Shown here: positions 26,053 through 35,272 of the stretch, piece after piece
Layout: each line of letters begins with the position of its first letter
Numbering within the stretch: the stretch's first letter is position 1
From: Aliarcobacter sp.
GTDB taxonomy: Bacteria > Campylobacterota > Campylobacteria > Campylobacterales > Arcobacteraceae
Direction: 5' to 3'
DNA: 64,000 bases
Assembly: GCA_028688995.1 (NCBI GenBank)
Contig: JAQTXB010000012.1
Span: 13,393-77,392, forward strand
Notes under the pieces: generated by a model
Database searches by the model: none
The model's input: the letters and a program-made list of their open reading frames with translations, nothing else
What the model was told of the DNA's origin: nothing
Made by a program: the position numbers and the translations under genes

Positions 26053-28194
26053 TTATTTAAAATCATGTTTGAAAATAGTACTAAATTTTTTATTTTTAAT
26101 GTAATTTTCACATCGTTGAATATAAATATCATAAATCTTCATATTTTGATATTTAAATTTTAGATTTTGAAATAGTATTAATGCTTCATTTAATTTCTCT
26201 TTTTCATATAACTTAATTGCATTTTCATATATTTCTAATTCTTCTATATTCTCTTTAAAATCTTTTTCTAAGCAGATAACTTCCCATAGTTTTATAGGTT
26301 CTTCTTTTCCTTTTACTTGAACAAAATCTAAATATCTAAAAATATATTTTTCTTTTAATTTATCTTTATTATTTTGAGAAATAATTAATTTAGTTCCATA
26401 AAATTTACATAAAGATTCAATTCTTGAACATAAATTTATAGTATCTCCAATAACTGTATAGTCACTTCTTCCAATACTTCCAATTTCACCAACTGTTGCA
26501 ATTCCTGTAGTTATTCCTATTCCAATTTCAATAATTGGTTGATCGTTTTTAATTAATTCTTTATTCAAAATTTCTAAATAACTCAATTGTTCCAATCCAC
26601 TTAGAACTGCTTTATCTGCATGATTTTCTATTTCAAATGGTGCATTCCAATATGCCATTATTGAATCGCCAATATATTTATCTATAGTTCCACTATTTTT
26701 TATGATTATTTCACTCATTGGTGTCATGTATTGATTTAAATATTTAATTAAAAGTTCTGGTTTATTGATTTTTTCAGAAATATTTGTAAATTTTCTTATG
26801 TCACTAAAAAATATGGTTATCTCTTTATTTTGTGCTTCTAATTGGTTTGAGTCTAAATTTTTAATTAATTCTTCCATAACATTTTTAGAAACTTTTGAAG
26901 CAAATTTCTTTTTAATATCTTCTCTTTTTCTTATTTCATAGAAATATCCAATAACTAAACTAATTGTTCCTGAAAGAATAAAAGTAATAATTGGAAAAAA
27001 AGTATTTATTACGATTCCCACATGAAATAAAACATAGTAATTTATATAAAATAGTGCAATTAACAAAGTTCCCATAAAAAATGGCGTCAACCAAATAGGA
27101 ATCTTTCTTATTATAAAAAATGTAAAAAGTGTTAATAGTAAAATTAATACAATGTTTAAACCATCAACCCATGAAGCTTTATATAAAAAATCTTGGGCAA
27201 TAATATTATCAATGGCATTTGCATGAACTTCAACTCCTGGAAATATTGCCTCAAAAGGTGTAGCTCGTAAATCCATAAGTGCTGCTGCTGAGGTTCCAAT
27301 TAGAGCAATTTTGTTTTCTACATCTTCTTGTTTGAAATTATTGTTATAAATATCAACAGCCGATAAATATTTGAATGTTTTTTCTTTTCCTCTAAAGTTT
27401 ATTAATAATCTTCCATATCTATCTGTGGGAATTGTTAGTTCATCTAACTTAATATTATCAACTCCATTTTCATTATAATTAATAAAAATTTTTTTAACTC
27501 CTAGGGCAATTCTAAGGGTCTCTAGGGCAAGTGATGGATAAATCTGCTCATTATAAGAGATAATCAAAGGAACGCTTCTAATAATTCCTGAATCATCAGG
27601 GATATTATTGAAAAATCCACTTGAATAAGATGTATCTTGTAAGATTGGAATATTTAGAATTGAACCTTTTGCTTCTAATAGGTAACTTTTTCCCATTTGT
27701 TTATTTTTTTCTATAAAAATAGTTTGAATTGATGGAGCTTTTTTATTAATATAATCACTATTTGAAAATTCAAATTGATAACCAAGAATAGTAGGTGTAT
27801 TTGCTATTGTTTGAGCAAATTCTAAATCATAATTTGGAACAATATCTTTTTTTATATTAAATTTTTTAAATATATTATGTGGTGAACTTCTATCTTCTTC
27901 AGCAAATACAATATCCAGTCCAACTATTGCAATACCTTTATCATTTAGATTTTGAAGAATTTTTGAAAGAATATCTCTTGGCCATGGCCATTGACCCAAT
28001 TGTTGTAAAGATTTTTCATCAATATCTATAATAATTACACTATCGCTTTTAGGTGCTATTTCTCCTCTTATTGTAAACATTGAATCCCTTAATCTATCAT
28101 CTAAAGATTGAAGAACTGAGGGATGAAAAATATATATAAAAACTATAAAAGTTGCAATTAAAAAAGCTATGAGAAAATTGATATTTTTAATCAT
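26053..28194 (-). CDS. CHASE2 adenylate cyclase (class III)
   Basis: A 713-residue protein. One N-terminal membrane helix (about 7-25), a periplasmic CHASE2 domain (about 30-330; QLGQWPWPRD, LDIVFAEED, AALMDLRATPFEAIFPGVEVHANAIDNI), three membrane helices (about 345-430), then a class III cyclase domain (about 455-640). Metal aspartates are in FFSDIRKF and KYIGDSIMAYW; the Lys of KYIGD and Thr of SDYTVIGD are the adenine-specifying pair of class IIIb adenylate cyclases; NLCSRIE carries the transition-state Asn and Arg. It should make cAMP in response to an extracytoplasmic signal. It overlaps the upstream phosphodiesterase gene by 8 nt. Confidence 0.9.
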   Translation of the reverse strand: MIKNINFLIAFLIATFIVFIYIFHPSVLQSLDDRLRDSMFTIRGEIAPKSDSVIIIDIDEKSLQQLGQWPWPRDILSKILQNLNDKGIAIVGLDIVFAEEDRSSPHNIFKKFNIKKDIVPNYDLEFAQTIANTPTILGYQFEFSNSDYINKKAPSIQTIFIEKNKQMGKSYLLEAKGSILNIPILQDTSYSSGFFNNIPDDSGIIRSVPLIISYNEQIYPSLALETLRIALGVKKIFINYNENGVDNIKLDELTIPTDRYGRLLINFRGKEKTFKYLSAVDIYNNNFKQEDVENKIALIGTSAAALMDLRATPFEAIFPGVEVHANAIDNIIAQDFLYKASWVDGLNIVLILLLTLFTFFIIRKIPIWLTPFFMGTLLIALFYINYYVLFHVGIVINTFFPIITFILSGTISLVIGYFYEIRKREDIKKKFASKVSKNVMEELIKNLDSNQLEAQNKEITIFFSDIRKFTNISEKINKPELLIKYLNQYMTPMSEIIIKNSGTIDKYIGDSIMAYWNAPFEIENHADKAVLSGLEQLSYLEILNKELIKNDQPIIEIGIGITTGIATVGEIGSIGRSDYTVIGDTINLCSRIESLCKFYGTKLIISQNNKDKLKEKYIFRYLDFVQVKGKEEPIKLWEVICLEKDFKENIEELEIYENAIKLYEKEKLNEALILFQNLKFKYQNMKIYDIYIQRCENYIKNKKFSTIFKHDFK

Positions 28195-30523
28195 TTTCCA
28201 AATCTAATTGTTCAGGATTTAATGACTCTATTGAGTATTGTTTAAATATATCATGATTAAAGAAGAATTGAGTTAAATCTTTATCTAATTCACCTTTATC
28301 AGACATGTTTTGTAAAATATTTTTAACAGTAGATAATTTCATAGCAGCTTTATATGGTCTACTTGATGCGGTTAATGCTTCAAAAATATCAGATAAAATC
28401 ATAATTCTATCTTCTAATGTAATATCTTTATCAGTTAATCCTCTTGGATGTCCTGTACCATTTAATTTTTCATGGTGGTTACAAGCAATATTTAATACAT
28501 CTTTATATTTTTTTGGAAAAGGTAATTCTGAAATCATATCTAGTGAAAGTTGAGCATGATTTTTTATAATATCAATCTCTTCTTTTGTTAGAGTTCCTTT
28601 TCTAATTGAAAGATTATAATATTCATCTGGGCTAATTAATGGAGTATCAATATTATCTTTTTTATAAGTTAATTTAGATATTTTTTCTAATTTTAAAAGA
28701 TCTTCATCTCTCATAAACTCTCCACCTAAATTTACTCTTTTAATAAATGATGTATAGTCAGTCAACTCTTTTATATTTTTGTCAAATTCTTCTTTTGAAA
28801 TTTGTTTTTTTAGATATTCAATCTCTTTATCTTTTTTTATTAGTTCAAATCTTTGTTCAACTAGGTGGATTCTATCATAGATTTTTTCAAGTTTTGTTGC
28901 TTTATCAAGTACATGTTCTGGCATAGAAATTTTCCCAATATCATGCATCCAAGCTGCTAGTGCAATTTGTTTATAATCATTTTCACTATATTTTACATCT
29001 TTATAAATTGTCTCATCATTATCAATTGCATTTGCTATTAGTAATGCAATTTTTTCAACCTTTAATATATGATCTTTTGTATATGGCGATTTAGCATCAA
29101 TAGCTTTTGCAATAGTAGCAACAAATGCATTTACAAACTCTTCTAAACTATTAATAAGTTGCATATTTGTAAGTGCCATTGCTGCTTGTGAAGCTAAAGA
29201 TATGATAACTTTTTCATCAAATTTATCAAAAGTTATAATGTCACCATTTTTCATTTTATTAATTAATTGTAAAACACCTATAACATCATTTTCATGGTTT
29301 ATTAAAGGGATAACTAACATAGATTTTGAACGATATTTAGTTGTATTATCAAATTTTTTTGTACCATCAAATTTATATTTTCTTGTTTTATAAACATCCA
29401 AAATATTGATAATTCTTTTTTCATTTGCACAAACTACAGCAACCATTTTATTATTTAATGTTCCATCTTCTAAATATATTGGTAAACTTGGCCAAATTGA
29501 GCTATCTTTTGTGTCATTTAGTTTTATATTTAAAGTTGTATTTTGTACCACTTTAAAATCAAGACTTTTTTCATCTTTTGATTTAATATATAAAGTTCCA
29601 GCATCTGCATTTGTTAGTTTTCTAATTAATGTTAAAATATCTTCAAATAATTTTTCTTTATTATGTTCAGAAGTAAGTGCTAAATTTATTTTCATAATCT
29701 CTTCAAATTTATGTTCACTTAATATTTCATTTTCAATATTTCCAGTGTCAATGTGAATTACATCACCTTCTTTTAATATTTTTCCATGGTGATTTAATAG
29801 TTTATGTTTTTTAATATCATTTAATAACTCTTCTTTATAGCTAGGTTTTAAATGATAAAAGAAGATAGAAATATCTTTTCTTTTTAGATTTTGTAGTTCT
29901 TTTGCTATTAAAGATGGTGTTAAATGTTTTGTTAATTTTGCTAAATCTTCTAATTTATTTGGAAATGAACACTCAATTATTAAAGATTTGATATTTTTGT
30001 TATTATTTATTTCTTCCCAAAGTGTAGGATTAATATACGTATCACCACTAATTATAAAACTTTGATTCTTTTTTGTAATCATATATCCACATGAACCAGC
30101 AATATGTTCAGCATGAATAGCTTTTATTGAATAATTGTGTATATTTATTGTTTCGTCTATTTTAATTGGTTTTAAAATTAGTGAAAAATTATCACTTTTA
30201 GCTAATTTTATTTTTGTAAAATCAGGCCAAATTTCATCATTAAAAGAGTGTTTTTTGAGTATATTAATAGTTTCTTCTAAGGCATAAATAGTAAGAGGTG
30301 TAGTTCTTTCTTCAAAAAATGTTTCAATTATAAAAGGTAAATCAGCAATATGGTCTGCATGGGAATGGGTTAAAAATATATGATTTATCTCTTTTGCTTC
30401 ATTTCCTAAGGCATTCAAGATATTTCCAGCATCTATAACAATATCTTTAAATATTTGGAAAGAGGTTGTGTTTTGGTTTTTTGCTTTACTTCCACTTGCC
30501 CCTAAAACTTTTATATAATTCAT
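28187..30523 (-). CDS. Class II cAMP-phosphodiesterase-like (MBL fold) + GAF + HD-GYP fusion
   Basis: A 778-residue cytosolic protein with three parts. Residues ~1-265 are a metallo-beta-lactamase fold: THSHADHIADLPFIIETFF (H53, H55, D57, H58), SGDT, IIECSFPNKLEDL and KHLTPSLIAKELQNL, matching class II 3',5'-cyclic-nucleotide phosphodiesterases. Residues ~280-445 are a GAF domain. Residues ~470-740 are HD-GYP, with HDIGK near 527 and NHHEKLNGTGHPRGL near 691, so the GYP motif reads GHP. The protein may hydrolyse both cAMP and c-di-GMP. It is the first gene of the operon and overlaps the CHASE2 cyclase gene by 8 nt. Confidence 0.85.
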   Translation of the reverse strand: MNYIKVLGASGSKAKNQNTTSFQIFKDIVIDAGNILNALGNEAKEINHIFLTHSHADHIADLPFIIETFFEERTTPLTIYALEETINILKKHSFNDEIWPDFTKIKLAKSDNFSLILKPIKIDETINIHNYSIKAIHAEHIAGSCGYMITKKNQSFIISGDTYINPTLWEEINNNKNIKSLIIECSFPNKLEDLAKLTKHLTPSLIAKELQNLKRKDISIFFYHLKPSYKEELLNDIKKHKLLNHHGKILKEGDVIHIDTGNIENEILSEHKFEEIMKINLALTSEHNKEKLFEDILTLIRKLTNADAGTLYIKSKDEKSLDFKVVQNTTLNIKLNDTKDSSIWPSLPIYLEDGTLNNKMVAVVCANEKRIINILDVYKTRKYKFDGTKKFDNTTKYRSKSMLVIPLINHENDVIGVLQLINKMKNGDIITFDKFDEKVIISLASQAAMALTNMQLINSLEEFVNAFVATIAKAIDAKSPYTKDHILKVEKIALLIANAIDNDETIYKDVKYSENDYKQIALAAWMHDIGKISMPEHVLDKATKLEKIYDRIHLVEQRFELIKKDKEIEYLKKQISKEEFDKNIKELTDYTSFIKRVNLGGEFMRDEDLLKLEKISKLTYKKDNIDTPLISPDEYYNLSIRKGTLTKEEIDIIKNHAQLSLDMISELPFPKKYKDVLNIACNHHEKLNGTGHPRGLTDKDITLEDRIMILSDIFEALTASSRPYKAAMKLSTVKNILQNMSDKGELDKDLTQFFFNHDIFKQYSIESLNPEQLDLEND

Positions 30524-30571
30524 GAAAAACCTTTGTTTTAATCAGGAATTATATCAAAAAGAGCTTATTCT

Positions 30572-31459
30572 TTAGTGCTTAATATCGTTGGCTTTAAAAT
30601 CATCATATGGATCCATGTGAATATTTATAATCCAATCTCTATTTGTATCCAATTTTTCTATTTTATGTTCGATAGAATCACTAGCTTTATGCGCTTCCAT
30701 TAGTGTAATAAGACAATTAAATACTAAATGAACTTCAACAAAAGTTTGATTTGCTGCTTCTCTTGTTTTTAATAAATGGTAAGTATTTACTTTATCATTT
30801 TGTTCAATAATTGTTTTTATTTTAGAAACAATCTCTTCATCAACTGATCTATCTAATAAAACTAAAATACCATCATGTATTAGTTCATAAGCAGAATAGA
30901 TAATATATAAAGCAATTCCACCCCCAACAAATACGTCAATGATTTCATAACCTGTAAGACTTACAAGTATTAAAGAGACTAAAACAGCACCATTACTAAA
31001 TACGTCTGTTTTATAATGAAGTGCATCTGCTTTAATAACCATTGAATTAGTTTTTTTTGCAATGTAACTTAGATAAAGAACTAATGAAATTGTAATAATT
31101 AAAGATATAAGCATAACGATTATTGAAGTTTCTAGTAATTGAGAAACTTCATTACTTAGAGCTTTTTTAACAGCTTGATAAAGTAAAAAAAGACCAGAAA
31201 TAGTAATGATTGTACCTTCAATTACTGAGGCTAAGGCTTCAATTTTTCCTCTTCCATAATTAAAAGTTTTGTCAGCTGGTTTTTCTGAGTTTGAAATTGC
31301 AAAGTAGTTGAATATAGATACGAACATATCTAGAACTGAGTCAATGGCAGATGCAAGAACTGCAACTGAACCACTGGCAAAGCCAATAACGAGTTTTATT
31401 AGTGTAAGTACCGCTGCAACACTAGATGAAACAACGGTAGCTTTTTTTTGAGGAGTCAT
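30572..31459 (-). CDS. Cation diffusion facilitator family transporter (FieF-like)
   Basis: A 295-residue inner-membrane transporter with about six spans. The N-terminal VLASAIDSVLDMFVS (D-x3-D) and the later ADALHYKTDVFSNGAVL (H-x3-D) carry the metal-site residues of the family, and FNYGRGKIEALAS is a typical loop. The cytosolic C-terminal domain ends near WIINIHMDP. It exports divalent cations such as Fe or Zn in exchange for protons; the metal cannot be fixed by eye. The ATG overlaps the end of the aminotransferase gene. Confidence 0.93.
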   Translation of the reverse strand: MTPQKKATVVSSSVAAVLTLIKLVIGFASGSVAVLASAIDSVLDMFVSIFNYFAISNSEKPADKTFNYGRGKIEALASVIEGTIITISGLFLLYQAVKKALSNEVSQLLETSIIVMLISLIITISLVLYLSYIAKKTNSMVIKADALHYKTDVFSNGAVLVSLILVSLTGYEIIDVFVGGGIALYIIYSAYELIHDGILVLLDRSVDEEIVSKIKTIIEQNDKVNTYHLLKTREAANQTFVEVHLVFNCLITLMEAHKASDSIEHKIEKLDTNRDWIINIHMDPYDDFKANDIKH

Positions 31460-32628
31460 TATTTGTTTTCTACAAACTCTTTAATTCTTTTGATTCCCTC
31501 TTGAATTGTTGCTAAATCTGTAGCAAAAGAGAATCTTACATAACCTTCAGTTCCAAAAGCAAGTCCAGGAACTAAAGCAACACCTTTTTGCTCTAATAAA
31601 TCAGCACAAAATTTCATAGAATCATTTGTTACTTCTTGAATATTTACAAAAAGATAAAATGCACCATCTGGGTCAATAGTTGATAACCCTTTTATTGCAT
31701 TAAAAGATGCAACAGCAATATTTTTTCTTTTTTCAAATTCAACTCTCATCATCTCAATAGTTTCATCAGCATCACCTTCAAGTGCAGGAATAGCTGCATA
31801 TTGAGTCATAGTGTTAATATTTGAAGTAACTTGACCTTGAAGTTTTGTTAAAGCTTTTGCAAGTGCTGCATTTGGAGTTGCAATATATCCAAATCTCCAT
31901 CCAGTCATTGCTACAGCTTTACTTAAACCGTTGATAGTTACAGTTCTATTGAACATATCTTCACTAACTTGTGCAGCTGCTGTAAATTTTTTACCGTTGT
32001 ACATGATTTTTTCATACATTTCATCAGAAAATACAATAATATCAGTACCTTTTAAAACTTCACCAAGTGCAAGTAACTCTTCTTTAGAATAAACAGAACC
32101 AGTTGGGTTTGATGGAGTATTTAAAAGTAATACTTTTGTTTTTGGTGTAATAGCAGCTTTTAATTGTGCTGGTGTAATTTTGAAATCTGTTGAATCATCA
32201 GTTTCAATAAATACAGGAACACCATCTGAAAATTTTACTTGTTCAGGATATGTAACCCAATAAGGTGCTGGAATAATTACTTCATCACCATTTTCAATTA
32301 AAACTTGAAATAGGTTAAATAATGAATGTTTTGCACCATTACTTATAACAATACCATCTAATTTATATTCTAAACCGTGGTCTTTTTTTAGTTTGTTAAT
32401 AATTGCTTGCTTGGTAGCGATAATACCCTCAACTGCTGTATATTTAGTATGTCCTTCATTAATAGCTTTAATAGCAGCTTGTTTAATAATTTCTGGAGTA
32501 TCAAAGTCAGGTTCACCTGCACTAAAACTTAGTATATCTTTACCTTGAGCTTTAAGCTCTCTACCTAAGGCAGTAATTGCCATAGTAACCGATGGAGACA
32601 GAGTTTCCATTCTGTTTGCAATTTTCAT
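31459..32628 (-). CDS. PLP-dependent aspartate aminotransferase (class I, type Ib)
   Basis: About 389 residues. I use the ATG ending at 32628 (MKIANRMETLSPSVT), with AGGGA 7 nt upstream; two in-frame ATGs further up are too close to that site. Fold-type I motifs: SFSAGEPDFDTP, PAPYWVTYPEQVKF, NTPSNPTGSVYSKEEL, FSDEMYEKIMY and the Schiff-base lysine in NGLSKAVAMTGWRFGYI. Probably interconverts aspartate and oxaloacetate, though related enzymes use other amino acids. It overlaps the CDF gene by one base. Confidence 0.93.
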   Translation of the reverse strand: MKIANRMETLSPSVTMAITALGRELKAQGKDILSFSAGEPDFDTPEIIKQAAIKAINEGHTKYTAVEGIIATKQAIINKLKKDHGLEYKLDGIVISNGAKHSLFNLFQVLIENGDEVIIPAPYWVTYPEQVKFSDGVPVFIETDDSTDFKITPAQLKAAITPKTKVLLLNTPSNPTGSVYSKEELLALGEVLKGTDIIVFSDEMYEKIMYNGKKFTAAAQVSEDMFNRTVTINGLSKAVAMTGWRFGYIATPNAALAKALTKLQGQVTSNINTMTQYAAIPALEGDADETIEMMRVEFEKRKNIAVASFNAIKGLSTIDPDGAFYLFVNIQEVTNDSMKFCADLLEQKGVALVPGLAFGTEGYVRFSFATDLATIQEGIKRIKEFVENK

Positions 32629-32710
32629 TAGCATTTCCCTCAATAAAATTAACATTATATTTTTGATATAATAGTGCGGGATTTTACCAAATAATTACTT
32701 AAGGAAAAGT

Positions 32711-33304
32711 TTGAGTTTTCAAATTGAAATAAATCAAAGATTAGTAACCGTTCAGTTAGAGAAAAAAAGAAACATTAAACATGTATATCTTAGGGTTTTA
32801 AGTCCAAACTTAATTCAAATAAAAACAAATATTTATTATACATTATATGATGCAAAAAATTTAATTGAAAAAAAAATGGATTGGATAGAGAGCTCAATTA
32901 TTAGGCTTGAAACAAAATATGTAAATGAAGATGAATTTTTATATTTGGGTGTTAGAAAAAAATTAGAAGATTTTAAAATTAAAAATATAGATAATTTTTA
33001 CAAAAAAGAGATTTTAAAATATTTACCAAATTTAGTAGAGACATATGCAAAAAAAATGAATCTAATGCCTACTTCAATAAAATATAGAAAAAATAAAAGA
33101 ACATGGGGTTCTTGTAACTATAAAAATGGTTTAAATTTTAATATTTTATTAATGAAATTTCCTATAGAACTTATGGAATATGTAGTTATTCATGAATTAG
33201 CTCATATTCAACATAAAAATCATTCAAAAAGATTTTGGAATTTGGTAGAAAAGTTTTGTCCAGATTATAAACAAAGGGAAAAAATATTTAAGAATTTCTT
33301 ATAA
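32711..33304 (+). CDS. YgjP-like (M48-related) zinc metallopeptidase
   Basis: A 197-residue protein of the YgjP/WLM-type family. Motifs: RKNKRTWGSCNYKNGLNFN, then the zinc site VVIHELAHIQHKNHSKRFW (HELAH plus third ligand His). No signal peptide or membrane helix. The start is TTG at 32711, about 7 nt after AAGGA. Biological role unknown; the zincin site suggests peptidase activity. Its 3' end overlaps the convergent DUF721-like gene by 17 bp. Confidence 0.88.
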   Translation: MSFQIEINQRLVTVQLEKKRNIKHVYLRVLSPNLIQIKTNIYYTLYDAKNLIEKKMDWIESSIIRLETKYVNEDEFLYLGVRKKLEDFKIKNIDNFYKKEILKYLPNLVETYAKKMNLMPTSIKYRKNKRTWGSCNYKNGLNFNILLMKFPIELMEYVVIHELAHIQHKNHSKRFWNLVEKFCPDYKQREKIFKNFL

Positions 33305-33704
33305 TTTCTCTTATTTTTTCAAATTTTTTGAATATATATTCATCTTTCGCTTTATTCTCAAAAATGCCATAAGCTCTTTCCGTATATAGGGGAATTGGCT
33401 CTTTTGGGGATTCTTTTTTTTCAATTACATTTGTAATAAAAAATCCAATATCTTCAACATTCGCAATCTTGAAATTTTTTAATAATGATTTTATATCTGC
33501 TTTGTTATACTCAAATTCCATTTTATAAACAGGATGGGTTAATACAAAATATAAAGTTTGATTTTTTACATAAGCAAACTTCACTCCTTTTTTTAATTTT
33601 AAAGGAAGAACTTCTATAAACTTTTTTATTAAAAAAGATGTATTAATCTTACTGAATTCAGGATTATTTTTAAGATGACTAAGTATTTCATTAATTTTTT
33701 TCAT
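33288..33704 (-). CDS. Small conserved protein, DUF721/DciA-like
   Basis: A 138-residue soluble protein. N-terminal helices (KINEILSHLKNNPEF) and a strand-rich core (GVKFAYVKNQTLYFVLTHPVYKMEFEYN) resemble the DUF721 fold, whose member DciA helps load the replicative helicase. The match is loose, so the role is uncertain. Its 5' end overlaps, on the opposite strand, the start of the small lipoprotein gene by 30 bp. Confidence 0.6.
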   Translation of the reverse strand: MKKINEILSHLKNNPEFSKINTSFLIKKFIEVLPLKLKKGVKFAYVKNQTLYFVLTHPVYKMEFEYNKADIKSLLKNFKIANVEDIGFFITNVIEKKESPKEPIPLYTERAYGIFENKAKDEYIFKKFEKIREIIRNS

Positions 33705-33824
33705 GGGCTAATTATAGCAGGTTTTATATTATCATTCAGTGGTTGTGGTTACAAAGATGATCCAAAATATATTAAACATGATTCTTCAACAGAACAAAAT
33801 AGTAATAATATTTCAAAACAATGA
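33675..33824 (+). CDS. Small lipoprotein, 49 aa (LptM/YifL-like lipobox type)
   Basis: A short open frame, ATG 33675 to TGA 33822-33824. It reads a short N-terminus, a hydrophobic stretch (LIIAGFILSF), then SGCGYKDDPKY, a classic lipobox followed by the G-Y-K pattern of tiny LPAM/LptM-type lipoproteins, and a Ser/Asn/Gln-rich tail. Its stop overlaps the nadB ATG (ATGA), implying translational coupling. It is antisense to the start of the DUF721-like gene. The ribosome binding site is weak, so the start could differ, but the signal-peptide logic is strong. Confidence 0.65.
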   Translation: MTKYFINFFHGLIIAGFILSFSGCGYKDDPKYIKHDSSTEQNSNNISKQ

Positions 33825-35272
33825 TTTACGATTACATAATAATAGGTACAGGAGTTGCTGGGCTTAATGCCGCTAGATTAATTCCGAAAGATAAAAGAGT
33901 ATTAATTTTATGCAAAATGTCAACATGGAATTGTAATACTTTTTGGGCTCAAGGTGGAATTGCGAGTGCAGTTGATGAATCAGACATTCCAACACATATA
34001 AAAGATACTCTAACTGCAGGTGTAAATTATAATGACAAAGTTGCCGTTGAGCTTTTAAGTAAAAAATCAGTTTCTGTTATTAAAAATTTAATAGCAGATG
34101 GGATGAAATTTGACTTAAATGATAATGGTGAATTAGCATATACAAAAGAAGCAGCTCATAGCAGAAACAGAATTCTTCATGCTGATGGTGACGCTACTGG
34201 TAGAATGATGCACATTTTTTTACTTGAACATTGTCCCCATGCAATAGTAACTCAAGCAGTTGTTTGTGATTTATTAATAAAAGATGATATTTGTTATGGT
34301 GTTCAATATTTTACAAATGAAACAACTCAAAAAGTAGCTTATGCTCATACTACAATTATTGCTAGTGGTGGAGTAGGTTCAATTTATAGATACCATACAA
34401 ATTCAACTGCAAATGCAGGTGAAATTCAAGGAATTATTGCTGAAAAAGGACTTCCACTTAAAGATATGGAAATGATGCAATTTCATCCAACAGTTATAAG
34501 AGGAACCACATTTGCACGAAAACCTTTATTATCTGAAGCCCTAAGAGGTGAGGGTGCTTATATTGTTGATGATAATGGATATAGATTTTTATTTGATTAT
34601 CACAAAGATGGTGAGTTAGCACCAAGGGATGTTGTTAGTCGTTCTATTTTTGATTACAATAAAAAAACAGGATTAAATGTATATCTATCTTTTGAAACAT
34701 TTGAAAAAAAAGCATTTAAAAAGAGATTCCCAAATATTTACTCAAATTTAAAAGAGTTAGGTTACGATTTACCATTTGAAAGAGTTCCTATTAGTCCAGC
34801 ATTTCACTATTCAATGGGTGGAATTGAGACAACTTTAGATGCAAAAGTAAAAGGAATGAAAAACCTTTATGCAATTGGAGAAGCTGCATGTACTGGTGTT
34901 CATGGAGCAAATAGATTAGCTTCAAACTCTTTACTTGAAGGTTTAGTTTTCTCAGAAATTGCAGTTGAAGACTCTTTAAAAAATGATTTTAAAATAAAAA
35001 AAGAAAATTATGATAAACCAATTATCAATTATGTAAGAAATCAAGCAATAGATAAAGATTTAAAAGACAATTTAAGGGAAATGATGTGGACTCACGCTTC
35101 AATAGTAAGAGACCCAAAAACTCTTCAAACTACATTAGATACGATAGAGAGTTACCTTAAATTGAATGTAGGTAGATTACTTTATTTAAGGCTACTTACG
35201 GCAAAATCCATTTTGAAATCTGCGCTAGAGCGAAAAAAATCTCTTGGCGCACACTATATTAAGGAGAATTAA
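33821..35272 (+). CDS. nadB: L-aspartate oxidase NadB
   Basis: A 483-residue FAD enzyme that oxidises L-aspartate to iminoaspartate, the first step of de novo NAD synthesis. Seen: the FAD-binding IIGTGVAGLNAARL, the WAQGGIASA motif, HSRNRILHADGDATG, MMQFHPTV, the active-site LLSEALRGEGAYIVD, APRDVVSRSI and HGANRLASNSLLEGLVF. These match NadB rather than fumarate reductase. Slightly shorter than E. coli NadB at the C-terminus. It overlaps the small lipoprotein stop and abuts nhaD by one base. Confidence 0.95.
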   Translation: MIYDYIIIGTGVAGLNAARLIPKDKRVLILCKMSTWNCNTFWAQGGIASAVDESDIPTHIKDTLTAGVNYNDKVAVELLSKKSVSVIKNLIADGMKFDLNDNGELAYTKEAAHSRNRILHADGDATGRMMHIFLLEHCPHAIVTQAVVCDLLIKDDICYGVQYFTNETTQKVAYAHTTIIASGGVGSIYRYHTNSTANAGEIQGIIAEKGLPLKDMEMMQFHPTVIRGTTFARKPLLSEALRGEGAYIVDDNGYRFLFDYHKDGELAPRDVVSRSIFDYNKKTGLNVYLSFETFEKKAFKKRFPNIYSNLKELGYDLPFERVPISPAFHYSMGGIETTLDAKVKGMKNLYAIGEAACTGVHGANRLASNSLLEGLVFSEIAVEDSLKNDFKIKKENYDKPIINYVRNQAIDKDLKDNLREMMWTHASIVRDPKTLQTTLDTIESYLKLNVGRLLYLRLLTAKSILKSALERKKSLGAHYIKEN

